NCBI RefSeq assembly: GCF_002245495.1
Contig: NZ_NQJF01000009.1
Location: 143,021-207,020 of the forward strand
Direction of reading: 5' to 3'
DNA: 64,000 nucleotides
Source: Oceanimonas baumannii
GTDB lineage: Bacteria > Pseudomonadota > Gammaproteobacteria > Enterobacterales > Aeromonadaceae
Shown here: positions 31,091-40,360 of the stretch, one piece after another
How positions within the stretch are numbered: position 1 is the first letter of the stretch
How the letters are laid out: the number at the start of each line of letters is the position of its first letter
Made by a program: the position numbers and the translations under genes
Notes under the pieces: model-generated
What the model saw: only the letters and a program-made list of their open reading frames with translations
Databases searched by the model: none
What the model was told of the DNA's origin: nothing

Positions 31091-32296
31091 TTAAACCCGT
31101 TCAATCAGGGTGGCAATTCCCTGACCTACACCCACACACATGGTACACAAGGCCAGTCGCTTGTTCTGCCGGTGCAGTTCATGGGCGGCAGTTTGCAGCA
31201 GGCGGGCACCGGACATACCTAGCGGATGGCCCAGCGCAATGGCACCACCATTGGGGTTGACCCGGGTATCATCGTCTTTCAGACCCAGCTCGCGCATACA
31301 GGCCAGAGCCTGGGCGGCAAACGCTTCGTTAAACTCAAACAAGTCGATGTCATCCATCGACAGGCCATGGCGTTCCAGCAGCTTGCGCACCGCCGGTACC
31401 GGGCCGGCACCCATAATACGCGGCTCCACCCCGGCAGTCGCCATGCCCAGTATCCGCGCCATCGGCTTGAGGCCATGACGCGCTACCGCCTCTTCGCTGG
31501 CAATCAGCATGGCGGCAGCACCGTCGTTCACTCCCGAGGCATTACCGGCGGTCACACTGCCACCGTCACGGAACGGCGCAGGCAACCGGCCCAGTTTCTC
31601 AACGGTGGTGCCCGGCCGCAGGTGCTCGTCATCGGCGAAGATCAGCGGCTCCTGCTTGCGGCGGGGGATTTCCACCGGCACGATTTCCTCGGCAAAGCGA
31701 CCACTGCGCTGGGCAACTTCCGCCTTTTCCTGCGAGCGGGCGGCAAAGGCGTCCTGATCTTCCCGGGAAATACCGAACTGTTCGGCGAGGTTCTCCGCCG
31801 TTTCCGGCATGGTATCTACCCCATACTGAGCTTTCATCAGCGGGTTGATAAAACGCCAGCCAATGGTGGTGTCTTCAATCGCCTGATTACGGCTGAACGC
31901 ACTGTCAGCCTTGCCCATCACAAAAGGCGCGCGGGACATAGATTCCACGCCGCCGGCCAGCACCAGATCCAGCTCGCCGGCCTTGATGGCGCGCACCGCC
32001 GTGCCTACCGCATCCATGCCTGAGCCGCACAGACGGTTGATGGTAGTGCCGGGCACGCTGACCGGCAGGCCCGCCAGCAGCGATGACATACGCGCCACAT
32101 TGCGGTTGTCTTCCCCGGCCTGGTTGGCACAACCCATGATGACTTCATCGATGGCCGCCGGATCCAGATCCGGGACCTGGGCCAGCACGGCTTCAAACAC
32201 GCGGGCCGCCAGATCATCGGGGCGCACCGCCGCCAGGGTGCCGCCGAAGCGGCCAATAGCGGTACGGCGGGGGTGACAGAGATAAACGGATTTCAT
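31091..32296 (-). CDS. pcaF: 3-oxoadipyl-CoA thiolase
   Basis: 401 residues, full-length thiolase. Active-site cysteine in [11 protein letters not shown] (about residue 90), histidine in [17 protein letters not shown] (about residue 350) and second cysteine in [10 protein letters not shown]. It splits beta-ketoadipyl-CoA into acetyl-CoA and succinyl-CoA, the last step of the pathway. The start overlaps the pcaJ stop (ATGA). Confidence 0.94.
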   Translation of the reverse strand: MKSVYLCHPRRTAIGRFGGTLAAVRPDDLAARVFEAVLAQVPDLDPAAIDEVIMGCANQAGEDNRNVARMSSLLAGLPVSVPGTTINRLCGSGMDAVGTAVRAIKAGELDLVLAGGVESMSRAPFVMGKADSAFSRNQAIEDTTIGWRFINPLMKAQYGVDTMPETAENLAEQFGISREDQDAFAARSQEKAEVAQRSGRFAEEIVPVEIPRRKQEPLIFADDEHLRPGTTVEKLGRLPAPFRDGGSVTAGNASGVNDGAAAMLIASEEAVARHGLKPMARILGMATAGVEPRIMGAGPVPAVRKLLERHGLSMDDIDLFEFNEAFAAQALACMRELGLKDDDTRVNPNGGAIALGHPLGMSGARLLQTAAHELHRQNKRLALCTMCVGVGQGIATLIERV

Positions 32297-33087
32297 TGGC
32301 CACCCTCCCGGGCCACCGGCCTGGCATGGTGCTCGGCGGTTCTGGCCTTGAGGTCACGCAGAATGGTCAGCTCCTCACCGCTCGGCTCCGGGGTCAGCGC
32401 CAGTTCGTCGGCAAAGCGCACCGGCCAACCGGTGGCCTCGGTTACCTGCTCACGGGTCACGCCCGGGTGCAGGGAAAGTACGATCAGCTCTCTGGTGTCG
32501 GCGTCGGGGGCCATCACACACAGGTCGGTAATCACCTTGGTCGGGCCCTTGCCAATATTGGGCACATTGTCACGGCCCTTGCCGTCCCGGCCAAAGCCCA
32601 GGGTGGTAATGAAATCCACCGCTTCCACAAAGGCCCGTGGTGAGTGCTTGAGAGTGATAAACACTTCCCTGGAGTTGGTAGCAATCTCGGGCGCGCCGCC
32701 GCCGCCGGGCAGGCGTACCTTGGGTGACTGGTAGTCACCAATCAGGGTGGTGTTGAGGTTGGCATAACGGTCGATCTGCGCGGTGCCGAGAAAACCCACA
32801 TCGATATGACCGCCCTGCAGCCAGTAACGGAACATCTCGGGTACTGCCACTGTGGTCAGCGCCTGCTCACACAGTTCGCCGTCGCCGATGGACAGCGGCA
32901 GAATGTCGGGGCGGGTCTGCAGCGTGCCGGATTCATAAATCAGGGTCACTTCAGGAGCGTGGGTCAGACGGGCCAGGTTGGCCGCCTCACTGGGCAGGCC
33001 GATACCCACAAAGCAGGTCATGCCGTTGCTCAAGGCACGCGCGGCGGTCACCGTCATCATTTCGGAAGCGGTATATTCGGTAGTCAT
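32293..33087 (-). CDS. pcaJ: 3-oxoadipate CoA-transferase subunit B
   Basis: 264 residues from ATG 33087, which shares a base with the pcaI stop (TGATG); a start at 33129 would lie inside pcaI. The catalytic glutamate motif ESG is in TLIYESGTLQ. LPGGGGAPEIA and GLPSEAANLA are typical of the beta chain. With PcaI it moves CoA from succinyl-CoA to beta-ketoadipate. Confidence 0.93.
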   Translation of the reverse strand: MTTEYTASEMMTVTAARALSNGMTCFVGIGLPSEAANLARLTHAPEVTLIYESGTLQTRPDILPLSIGDGELCEQALTTVAVPEMFRYWLQGGHIDVGFLGTAQIDRYANLNTTLIGDYQSPKVRLPGGGGAPEIATNSREVFITLKHSPRAFVEAVDFITTLGFGRDGKGRDNVPNIGKGPTKVITDLCVMAPDADTRELIVLSLHPGVTREQVTEATGWPVRFADELALTPEPSGEELTILRDLKARTAEHHARPVAREGGQ

Positions 33088-33905
33088 CAGGCTTGCCCTC
33101 CTGCGTTGTAAACGTTCTGCTGCAGCCATTCATTAAAGCTGTCACGATCGCGGGAGATCGCGTCCCATTCCTTGTAGAAGCTGTTATTTCTTTCGTAATA
33201 ACCGTGAGCGTAAGACGGTGCCGCGCCACCTTTGGCCTCGGCGATGGCAGTAATGGCCCAGCCCGGTATCACACAGGCGTTGGCATCGGCCTGCAGGTCG
33301 TCGACGACCTCTTCCACAGTAACAATGCTGTGTTGGGCGGCCAGTACCGCCTCCTTCTGCACTCCCACGATGCCGGACACCAGCACGTTGCCCTGACGGT
33401 CGGCACGCTGGGCATGAACGATGCTGACATCGGGCCGCACCGCCGGCACCGCCGCCAGCCGTTCGCCGGTGAAGGGACACTCAATAAAACGGATCTGCGG
33501 ATTCACCTTGGGCAGGTCACTACCGATGTAACCGCGCAGCACCGCCAGAGGCAGGCCGGCGGCTCCCGCTTCATAGGCACAGGCCATGGCGGCATGACTG
33601 TGCTCCAGGATCTCCAGCTTGTGGGGCCAGCCCTTTTCTACCGCATCCCGCAGCCGGTGCAGAGAGCCCACACCCGGGTTACCACCCCAGGAGAAGATCA
33701 GCCGCTCGGCACAGCCGGCACCGATCAGCTGGTCATAGATGATGTCGGGGGTCATGCGGATCAGGGTCAGACCACGCTTTTCCTGACGAATAATTTCGTG
33801 TCCCGCGGCAAAAGGGATCAGATGGGTAAAACCCTCCATGGCGACGGTAGCGCCGTCCTGAAGGTAACGAGCGACCGCGTCGTGCAGGCTCATGAATTGG
33901 GCCAT
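33087..33905 (-). CDS. pcaI: 3-oxoadipate CoA-transferase subunit A
   Basis: 272 residues. Family I CoA-transferase alpha chain: DGATVAMEGFTHLIPFAAGHEI near the start, LIGAGCAERLIFSWGGNPGVGSL in the middle, and a C-terminal SYAHGYYERNN segment. First gene of the pcaIJFD operon, divergent from pcaR across a 264-bp spacer holding three operator-like repeats. Confidence 0.93.
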   Translation of the reverse strand: MAQFMSLHDAVARYLQDGATVAMEGFTHLIPFAAGHEIIRQEKRGLTLIRMTPDIIYDQLIGAGCAERLIFSWGGNPGVGSLHRLRDAVEKGWPHKLEILEHSHAAMACAYEAGAAGLPLAVLRGYIGSDLPKVNPQIRFIECPFTGERLAAVPAVRPDVSIVHAQRADRQGNVLVSGIVGVQKEAVLAAQHSIVTVEEVVDDLQADANACVIPGWAITAIAEAKGGAAPSYAHGYYERNNSFYKEWDAISRDRDSFNEWLQQNVYNAGGQA

Positions 33906-34169
33906 GGGTATCGCCTCCCTGGGTAAGTGATGAGTTCACATTGCGAACTTGGGTTTGCATTGCGAACATGTTTACACCGGTTTACCCTGGGTGGCAAATC
34001 CTGTTTGTCCAAAAAATCTCGAAAGGGAAGCTAATAGCATGAAAATAAAGAAGTTATTTTTTGTACAAAAAAAGCGGAAACCAGGGATGGAAAAATAAAT
34101 GTTCGTTATACGAACTTATTGCTATGATGCGAGCTGGATTCCGGCCCATTCCTCACAGGAGCAACACTC
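33906..34169. promoter_or_regulatory. Divergent pcaI-pcaR control region with PcaR-like operators
   Basis: Three 15-bp elements of the form GTTCGnnnnnnGAAC-like occur. Read on the minus strand two direct copies lie near pcaI: GTTCGCAATGTGAAC (33934-33948) and GTTCGCAATGCAAAC (33953-33967), 19 bp apart. A near-perfect palindrome GTTCGT-TAT-ACGAAC lies at 34101-34115 near pcaR. They resemble the GTTCGATAATCGCAC type of operator known for IclR-family PcaR proteins. The AT-rich stretch between likely holds the promoters. Confidence 0.7.
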
Positions 34170-34955
34170 ATGACCACAGACGACAGACTCAGCCCACAGG
34201 ACAGGGACTTCGTGGCTGCTCTGGCAAGCGGGCTGGAAGTACTGCAGGCGTTTGATCAGCAGCATCCCCGTATGACCCTGAGCGAAGTGGCAGCAAAAAC
34301 CGGTATGGACAGGGCCAAGGCCCGGCGCTTCTTACTGACCCTGCACGCCCTTGGCTACCTGGACAAACAGCAACGCCACTTCGCCCTGACCCCCAGAGTG
34401 CTGCAACTGGGAAATTCCTTTCTTGCCGCCAACCCTTACCGGATGGTGATCCAGCACTACCTGGAAGAGATCACCCGGGAGATCGGCGAGTCCACTTCCC
34501 TCGCCGTGCTCGACGGCGACGAAGTGGTCTACATCGCCCGTTCTGCCGCCGAGCACCGGCTGATGGCCATCCGCCTGTCGGTTGGCACCCGGCTGCCGGC
34601 CGCCTACACCTCCATGGGCCGGGTGCTGCTGGCCCAATTGCCCGACGTGCAGTTGAACGCCTACCTGGATCAGGTCCAGTTACAGGCCTATACCGCACAC
34701 AGCATTACCGACCGGAAAACCCTGGAGCAGGCCCTGGAGCAGGTGCGCCGGCAGGGCTATGCCATTGTCGATCAGGAACTGGACTCGGGGCTGCGTTCAC
34801 TGGCGGTGCCGGCCTTCGATCAACAGGGCAGGCTGCTCGGTGCCATCAACATCAGCACCAATGCTGCCCGGGTCGATATGGATACTCTCACCGGCCGGTT
34901 TCTGCCGCTGTTACAGGACAAAGCTAGGCAAATCCGGGAAACACTGCAGGGTTAA
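34170..34955 (+). CDS. pcaR: IclR-family regulator of the beta-ketoadipate genes
   Basis: 261 residues. N-terminal winged helix (about 15-75; ALASGLEVLQAFDQQHPRMTL, AKTGMDRAKARRFLLTLHALGYL) and a C-terminal effector domain (about 90-255; VYIARSAAEHRLMAIRLSVGTRLPAAYTSMGRVLLA). The MGRVLLA and GYAIVDQELDSGLRSLAVP signatures are typical of PcaR/PobR/CatR-type IclR activators, whose inducer is beta-ketoadipate or a relative. It is divergent from pcaIJFD and presumably activates it. The pcaR name is by best family resemblance and location. Confidence 0.85.
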   Translation: MTTDDRLSPQDRDFVAALASGLEVLQAFDQQHPRMTLSEVAAKTGMDRAKARRFLLTLHALGYLDKQQRHFALTPRVLQLGNSFLAANPYRMVIQHYLEEITREIGESTSLAVLDGDEVVYIARSAAEHRLMAIRLSVGTRLPAAYTSMGRVLLAQLPDVQLNAYLDQVQLQAYTAHSITDRKTLEQALEQVRRQGYAIVDQELDSGLRSLAVPAFDQQGRLLGAINISTNAARVDMDTLTGRFLPLLQDKARQIRETLQG

Positions 34956-34968
34956 CGCGACGGCGAAC

Positions 34969-35871
34969 TCAGGGGTAACGCCCACTCAGCCGGTTTTCCA
35001 CCAGTTCCGCCAGTATGGTATTCACCAGTCGCATCGCCGCGTTGGGGTTCTCGCCCCGACGTCGCGAGGCAATCACCGGAATGGAGAGCTGCTCATCCGC
35101 TACCGGGACAAACTCCACCCCTTCCCGCTGCAACTTGTGCACCTGCTCCGGCACCAGGGCAAAACCCATGTCCGAGGCCACCAGCGACAGCGCCGTCTGC
35201 AGATCATTGACCTGCTGGATCACTTGCAGCTTCAGACCCCGGCGATGAAATAAACCCTGAGCAATATCGGCAAAGTTGGGGCCGGCGCCGGCGGGAAAAG
35301 TCACCATCGGCACCTCGGCGAGCTGCGCCATGGTCGGGGCCTGCCGGGTCAGGGGATGAGAGGCCGGCAGAGCGGCGATAAGGGGCTCGTTGAACAGCAC
35401 CTCCTGCTCCACATCCGGATCATCAATTCGCACCCGGCCAAAACCGATATCAATTTTTCCACTCTTGAGCGCCTCCACCTGCTCCTGGGTCTTGAGCTCA
35501 TGCAGCACAATTTCCAGGTTTTTGTTACGCCTTAAGCGGCGCACCATAAAAGGTAACTGGCCGTAAAATACCGATGGCACAAAGCCGATGGAAAACACCG
35601 TCTTGCGCAGCTGGGCGATTTGCCGGGTACCCTCAATGCTGGCTTCCAGCCGCTCCATGATGGTCCGTGCCTGCTGCAGAAAATACAGTCCTCCCTGGGT
35701 CAGCTCCAGCCCCCGCGCCTTGCGAATAAACAACTGCACCCCCAGCTCCTCCTCCAGCTGCTTGATTTGGCGGGTCAGCGGCGGCTGGGCGATATACAGC
35801 CGCTCCGCCGCCCGGGTCAGGTTCAGCTCTTCCGCCACCGCAATGAAATAGCGCAGGTGCCTCAGCTCCAT
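34969..35871 (-). CDS. catR: LysR-family regulator of catechol/benzoate genes (CatM/BenM/CatR type)
   Basis: 300 residues. N-terminal LysR helix-turn-helix (about 1-60; MELRHLRYFIAVAEELNLTRAAERLYIAQPPLTRQI) very close to CatM/BenM of Acinetobacter and CatR of Pseudomonas. The effector domain has FVPSVFYGQLPFMVRRLR and TFPAGAGPNFADIAQGLF. These proteins respond to cis,cis-muconate, BenM also to benzoate. It is divergent from catB1, with an exact CatM/BenM box in between. Confidence 0.92.
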   Translation of the reverse strand: MELRHLRYFIAVAEELNLTRAAERLYIAQPPLTRQIKQLEEELGVQLFIRKARGLELTQGGLYFLQQARTIMERLEASIEGTRQIAQLRKTVFSIGFVPSVFYGQLPFMVRRLRRNKNLEIVLHELKTQEQVEALKSGKIDIGFGRVRIDDPDVEQEVLFNEPLIAALPASHPLTRQAPTMAQLAEVPMVTFPAGAGPNFADIAQGLFHRRGLKLQVIQQVNDLQTALSLVASDMGFALVPEQVHKLQREGVEFVPVADEQLSIPVIASRRRGENPNAAMRLVNTILAELVENRLSGRYP

Positions 35872-35873
35872 CC

Positions 35874-35918
35874 ATACCTCCAGGGTATTGCTTGCGACTT
35901 AATCAATATTGGTGGGTA
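35874..35918. promoter_or_regulatory. CatM/BenM-type binding sites upstream of catBCA copy 1
   Basis: ATAC-N7-GTAT at 35874-35888 exactly matches the high-affinity site known for CatM/BenM. A second half-site GTAT lies at 35915-35918 (CAAT-N7-GTAT), as expected for the low-affinity site nearer the promoter. The first site begins three bases before the catR start codon, so binding should also repress catR. No such site precedes the second catBCA. Confidence 0.8.
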
Positions 35919-35978
35919 TGACAGCGCAAATGTAACCTCCTTGCAACAAAACATTATCACCAAGGCGGCAGAGGTCAC

Positions 35979-37097
35979 ATGTCAGCAACCATTCATTCCA
36001 TCGAGGCCATACTGGTCGACATTCCGACCATCCGCCCGCACCAGCTCTCCATGGCCACCATGGCCGTGCAGACCATGGTTATCGTGCGCATGCTAGACAC
36101 CGACGGCCTGGAAGGCATCGGCGAAGCCACCACCATCGGCGGACTGGCCTACGGCCCCGAAAGCCCCGAAAGCGTCAAGCTGACCATCGATACCTACTTC
36201 GCGCCGCTGCTGCTGGGACAGCCCGCAGACGCCATCAATACCTTAAGGGTAAGGCTCAATCGCGCCGCCCGCGGTAACAACCTGGCCAAGTCCGCCATCG
36301 AAACCGCCCTGCTCGACCTGCTCGGCAAACGCCTCAACCAGCCCCTGCACCAGCTGCTCGGCGGTGCCATCCGCCAGCACATACCGGTGCTCTGGACCCT
36401 CGCCAGCGGCGATACCCAGACGGACATCGATGAGGCCAAACGCCTGCTCGCCGAGCAACGACACTGCGACTTCAAGCTGAAAATCGGCAGCCGACCGCTG
36501 ATGGACGACGTTCGCCACGTCGCCGCCATCAAGGCCGCCGTCGGTGACCGCGCCAGCGTCCGTGTCGACGTCAACCAGGCCTGGGATGAAAGCACCGCCG
36601 CCCGTGGCATGGCCGAACTGCAGGCCGCCGGCATCGACCTGGTCGAGCAGCCCACCCCGATGAAGGATTACCCCGCCCTGGTCCGCCTGGCACAAAAGTT
36701 CCACCTGCCCATTCTGGCCGATGAAGCCGTGGCCGACGCCAGCGACATGTTCACCCTGGCCTCCGCCGGCTTCGCCGGGGCCATCGCCCTGAAAATTGCC
36801 AAGGCCGGTGGCCCCCTGCAGGCTCTGAAAGTGGCCAATGTGGCCAGTGCCGCCGGCATCGGACTCTATGGCGGCACCCTGCTCGAAGGCACCATCGGCA
36901 GCGTCGCTTCCCTGCACGCCTGGGCCACCCTCGACACCCTGCACTGGGGCACCGAAATGTTCGGCCCCCTGTTGCTGAAGGACGACATCGTGGAAACGCC
37001 GCTGCACTTCCACAACAACGGCGTCGCCCTGCCCGAAGGGCCGGGACTGGGCGTCACCATCAATGAAGACAAGCTGGCCGAATACCGCCGCCACTAA
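35979..37097 (+). CDS. catB: Muconate cycloisomerase, copy 1
   Basis: 372 residues, enolase superfamily. It converts cis,cis-muconate to muconolactone. The acid-base lysines (FKLKIG), metal ligands (RVDVNQAWDE, LVEQP, LADEA) and IALKIAKAGG are all present. From 36012 onward it is part of a 2.3-kb direct repeat; against copy 2 the proteins differ in the first residues (MSATIH versus MAMQKAHTPATIC) and at one site (DGLEGIGE versus DGLQGIGE). First gene of catBCA-benABCD, under the CatR sites. Confidence 0.95.
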   Translation: MSATIHSIEAILVDIPTIRPHQLSMATMAVQTMVIVRMLDTDGLEGIGEATTIGGLAYGPESPESVKLTIDTYFAPLLLGQPADAINTLRVRLNRAARGNNLAKSAIETALLDLLGKRLNQPLHQLLGGAIRQHIPVLWTLASGDTQTDIDEAKRLLAEQRHCDFKLKIGSRPLMDDVRHVAAIKAAVGDRASVRVDVNQAWDESTAARGMAELQAAGIDLVEQPTPMKDYPALVRLAQKFHLPILADEAVADASDMFTLASAGFAGAIALKIAKAGGPLQALKVANVASAAGIGLYGGTLLEGTIGSVASLHAWATLDTLHWGTEMFGPLLLKDDIVETPLHFHNNGVALPEGPGLGVTINEDKLAEYRRH

Positions 37098-38340
37098 GCC
37101 CTCGCCACCCACGAGTAACAGGAGAAAAGCATGCTGTTCAAAGTCGAAATGAAGGTCAATCTGCCCCACGACATGTCCCCCGAGGTGGCCGCCGACATCA
37201 AGGCCCGGGAAAAAGCCTACGCCCAGGAGCTGCAAACCCAGGGCAAGTGGCGTCACCTGTGGCGGGTCGCCGGCAGCTACGCCAACGTCAGCATTTTTGA
37301 TGTGGCCGACAACGCCGAGCTGCAGGACCTGATTAGCGCCCTGCCGCTGTTTCCCTACATGGATATCACGGTCGCCCCCCTGTGCCGGCATCCGTCTTCC
37401 ATTCATCAGGATGACCGCTAAATAACCTGAGTTACCCCTAGACCAAATAAAAATCAGCAAGGAGCAATGCCATGTCCGTCAAAACCATGCAGACGCAGGA
37501 AGTCAAAGAACTACTGGAAAAAGTGGCCGGTCTGAACCAGGCCGCCGGCAATGACCGCATCAAGACCATTGTGCACCGCGTGATGCACGACGTGTTCCAG
37601 ATAATTGAAGACCTGGACATCACCCCGGAAGAGTTCTGGAGTGCGGTCTATTACATCAACGACCTGGGTAAAAACGGTGAGGCTGCCCTGCTGGCCCCGG
37701 GCCTGGGCATGGACAAGTACCTGGACATCCGCATGGATGCCGAAGACGCCCAGGCCGGCCTGGCCGGCGGTACCCCGCGCACCATTGAAGGCCCCCTGTA
37801 CGTGGCCGGCGCCCCCCTCTGCGACGGCTTCGCCCGCATGGATGACGGCACCCAGGCCGGTGATATCATGCTGCTGACCGGCGTGGTCACCGATGAGCAG
37901 GGCAACCCGCTGGCCGGTGCCACCGTGGATGTCTGGCATGCCGACCTCAAGGGCGCCTACTCCTACTTCGACCAGAGCCAGAGCGAATACAACCTGCGCC
38001 GCCGCATCAAGACCGATGCCCTGGGCCGCTATGTGGCACAGTCCATTATTCCGTCCGGTTACGGCTGCCCGCCCGAAGGCTCCACCCAGGCCCTGCTGAA
38101 CCAGCTCGGTCGCCATGGACAACGCCCGGCCCACATTCACTTCTTTATCTCTGCCCCGGGTCACAAACACCTGACCACCCAGATCAACCTGGCCGGTGAC
38201 GAGTACACCTACGACGACTTCGCCTTTGCGACCCGTGACGAGCTGGTGGTGGACGCCCGTCCGGTCGCCCGGTCCGCCGCCGGTGAGCGCCATGGTGTAA
38301 CCGGACCGGTGACCGAAGTGGAGTTCAATATCCAGCTGGT
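36012..38340. repeat. 2,329-bp direct repeat, left copy (catBCA)
   Basis: Matches 52770-55098 at a constant offset of 16,758 bp with no gaps. I count nine base differences: 36095, 36111, 36149, 36206, 38119, 38122, 38239, 38284 and 38333. Between 36207 and 38118 I see none, including both intergenic spacers. Beyond 36012 and 38340 the sequences diverge abruptly. Confidence 0.95.
37131..37421 (+). CDS. catC: Muconolactone delta-isomerase, copy 1
   Basis: 96 residues, full length for CatC, a small ferredoxin-like-fold isomerase that forms decamers. MLFKVEMKVNLPHDM, GKWRHLWRVAGSYANVSIFDV and LFPYMDITVAPLCRHPSS are diagnostic. It converts muconolactone to beta-ketoadipate enol-lactone, the substrate of PcaD. 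Identical to the copy at 53889-54179. AGGAG precedes the ATG. Confidence 0.96.
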   Translation: MLFKVEMKVNLPHDMSPEVAADIKAREKAYAQELQTQGKWRHLWRVAGSYANVSIFDVADNAELQDLISALPLFPYMDITVAPLCRHPSSIHQDDR

Positions 38341-38407
38341 GAGCACCAGCAAACCCGAGCATCAGCAGCGCCACGAGCGCAAACGCGCCCTGGAAACTGC
38401 TGAATAA
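37472..38407 (+). CDS. catA: Catechol 1,2-dioxygenase, copy 1
   Basis: 311 residues. Intradiol, Fe(III)-dependent ring cleavage of catechol to cis,cis-muconate. The N-terminal helical dimer domain (about 1-105) precedes the beta-sandwich with iron ligands: tyrosine in KGAYSYFDQ, tyrosine in PSGYGCPPEG, and histidines in RPAHIHFFIS. The C-terminal 20 or so residues (NIQLVSTSKPEHQQRHERKR) differ from copy 2, because the repeat ends inside the gene. AAGGAG precedes the ATG. Confidence 0.96.
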   Translation: MSVKTMQTQEVKELLEKVAGLNQAAGNDRIKTIVHRVMHDVFQIIEDLDITPEEFWSAVYYINDLGKNGEAALLAPGLGMDKYLDIRMDAEDAQAGLAGGTPRTIEGPLYVAGAPLCDGFARMDDGTQAGDIMLLTGVVTDEQGNPLAGATVDVWHADLKGAYSYFDQSQSEYNLRRRIKTDALGRYVAQSIIPSGYGCPPEGSTQALLNQLGRHGQRPAHIHFFISAPGHKHLTTQINLAGDEYTYDDFAFATRDELVVDARPVARSAAGERHGVTGPVTEVEFNIQLVSTSKPEHQQRHERKRALETAE

Positions 38408-38479
38408 CCCTATCGCTGCCTGCAGCCAGCCGGTCCGCTCAGTGCGGAGCGGACAGTAACATCACATGGAGTGAGACAC

Positions 38480-39856
38480 ATGACTCGCCAACTCAACCGA
38501 CTCGAACAGAAAATCCGGACCGCAGTGGAAGCCGATCCGCAAACCGGCCACTACCGCTGTGACCGCAGTGTGTTTACCGATCAGGAACTGTTCGGCCTGG
38601 AAATGAAACACATCTTTGAAGGCAACTGGGTCTACCTGGCGCACGAAAGCCAGGTGGAAAACCCCGGCGATTATTACACCACCACGGTAGGCCGTCAGCC
38701 GGTGGTGATCACCCGCACCAAGGATGGCGAGTTGCGTGCCTTGCTGAATACCTGCTCGCACAGAGGCGCCACCCTGTGCCGTAAAAAACGCGGCAACAAG
38801 GCTTCCTTCACCTGCCCTTTCCATGGCTGGACCTTCAAGAATGACGGCAAGCTGCTGAAAGCCCGCGACCAGAAGAAAGGCGGCTATCCGGACAGTTTCA
38901 GCACCGACGGCTCCCACGATCTCAAGCAACTGCCAAAGTTCGAATCCTACCGCGGCTTTCTGTTTGGCAGCCTGAGCTCCGATGTGCTGCCGCTGCAGGA
39001 ATACCTGGGTGAAACCACCAAGATCATCGACAACATGGTCGATCAGGCGGAAGACGGTCTCGAAATTCTGCGAGGCAGTTCCACCTATACCTATGAAGGC
39101 AACTGGAAGCTGACCGCCGAGAACGGTGCCGACGGCTACCACGTGGGCACGGTGCACTGGAACTATCTGTCCACCATGGGTCAGCGCAATTACGACAAGG
39201 GCGGCACCGAGGCGGTAGACGCCAAAAGCTGGTCCAACGAAGGCGGTTTTTACTCCTTTGAACACGGCCACATGATGCTGTGGACCCGGCTCACCAACCC
39301 CCAGGTACGCCCGGTGTTCAGTCACCTGGAGCGGCTGCAGAATGAACTGGGTGGCGCCCGTGCCGACGCCATCGTCAACACCACCAAAAACCTGTGTCTG
39401 TACCCGAATGTGTACCTGATGGACCAGTTCTCCACCCAGATCCGGGTGCTGCGTCCCATCTCCGTCAACAAGACCGAGATCACCATCTATTGCTGGGCAC
39501 CGAAGAATGAACCGGCCACCGATCGTGCCAAGCGCCTGCGTCAATATGAAGACTTTTTCAATGTCAGCGGCATGGGCACCCCCGATGACCTGGAAGAGTT
39601 CCGCGCCTGCCAGCAGGGTTACCAGGCCAGCGGCCTGAAGTGGAATGACATGAGCCGGGGTGCCGCCCACTGGATCGACGGCCCGGATGCCGGCGCCGAT
39701 GCCATCGGGCTCAAGCCAATACTGAGCGGTGCCAGGCCGGAGGATGAAGGCCTGTATGTAACCCACCACCAGCACTGGGTACAAGAGATGCTGCGAGCAG
39801 TTGCAACCGAGCGCGCCCAGCTGATTTCCATTACCGAACAGGAAGCTTCCGCATGA
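38480..39856 (+). CDS. benA: Benzoate 1,2-dioxygenase, large (alpha) subunit
   Basis: 458 residues from ATG 38480 with GGAG eight bases upstream; a GTG at 38471 is less likely. The Rieske cluster ligands are in [11 protein letters not shown] and [12 protein letters not shown] (about residues 93-120), and the mononuclear iron site is in [15 protein letters not shown] (about residue 220). With BenB it forms the oxygenase that makes the benzoate cis-diol. Its end overlaps benB by four bases. Preceded by 63 bp after catA with no clear terminator, so probably co-transcribed with catBCA. Confidence 0.96.
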   Translation: MTRQLNRLEQKIRTAVEADPQTGHYRCDRSVFTDQELFGLEMKHIFEGNWVYLAHESQVENPGDYYTTTVGRQPVVITRTKDGELRALLNTCSHRGATLCRKKRGNKASFTCPFHGWTFKNDGKLLKARDQKKGGYPDSFSTDGSHDLKQLPKFESYRGFLFGSLSSDVLPLQEYLGETTKIIDNMVDQAEDGLEILRGSSTYTYEGNWKLTAENGADGYHVGTVHWNYLSTMGQRNYDKGGTEAVDAKSWSNEGGFYSFEHGHMMLWTRLTNPQVRPVFSHLERLQNELGGARADAIVNTTKNLCLYPNVYLMDQFSTQIRVLRPISVNKTEITIYCWAPKNEPATDRAKRLRQYEDFFNVSGMGTPDDLEEFRACQQGYQASGLKWNDMSRGAAHWIDGPDAGADAIGLKPILSGARPEDEGLYVTHHQHWVQEMLRAVATERAQLISITEQEASA

Positions 39857-40344
39857 GCATGAGCGTTGAACAAATCCAGGCCTTTATCTTCCGGGAAGCC
39901 CGTCTGCTGGACGACCGTCAGTGGGACCAGTGGCTGGAGTGCTACAGCAAGGACGTGGTGTACTGGATGCCTGCCTGGGACGACGAGGATCAGCTGACCG
40001 AAGATCCCCAGACCGAGATCTCGCTGATCTACTACCCCAACCGGGAAGGCCTGGAAGATCGCGTGTACCGCATCAAGACCGAGCGCTCCGGCGCCAGCTC
40101 TCTGCCGGAGCCGCGCACCACCCATCTGACCAGCAACCTGGAAATTCTGGAGCAGACCGGCGACACCGTGACGCTGCGTTTTAACTGGCAGACCCACAGC
40201 CATCGCTACCACAAAACGGAGACCTTTTTCGGTACCTCCTTCTACACCCTGGATATCCGTGGCGAGCAACCGCTGATCACCGAGAAAAAGGTGATTCTGA
40301 ACAACGATTACATCAATCAGGTGATTGATATCTATCACCTGTGA
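39853..40344 (+). CDS. benB: Benzoate 1,2-dioxygenase, small (beta) subunit
   Basis: 163 residues, full length. Cone-shaped NTF2-like fold with family motifs [28 protein letters not shown] and [19 protein letters not shown]. It is structural in the oxygenase hexamer. Coupled to benA through an ATGA overlap. Confidence 0.95.
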   Translation: MSMSVEQIQAFIFREARLLDDRQWDQWLECYSKDVVYWMPAWDDEDQLTEDPQTEISLIYYPNREGLEDRVYRIKTERSGASSLPEPRTTHLTSNLEILEQTGDTVTLRFNWQTHSHRYHKTETFFGTSFYTLDIRGEQPLITEKKVILNNDYINQVIDIYHL

Positions 40345-40360
40345 TGGGTAGGAGAGCATC

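Noticed and set aside
34039..34098. 19-codon frame MKIKKLFF upstream of pcaR
   Set aside because: It lies in the AT-rich promoter region, has a poorly spaced ribosome site and no evidence of conservation; too short to support.
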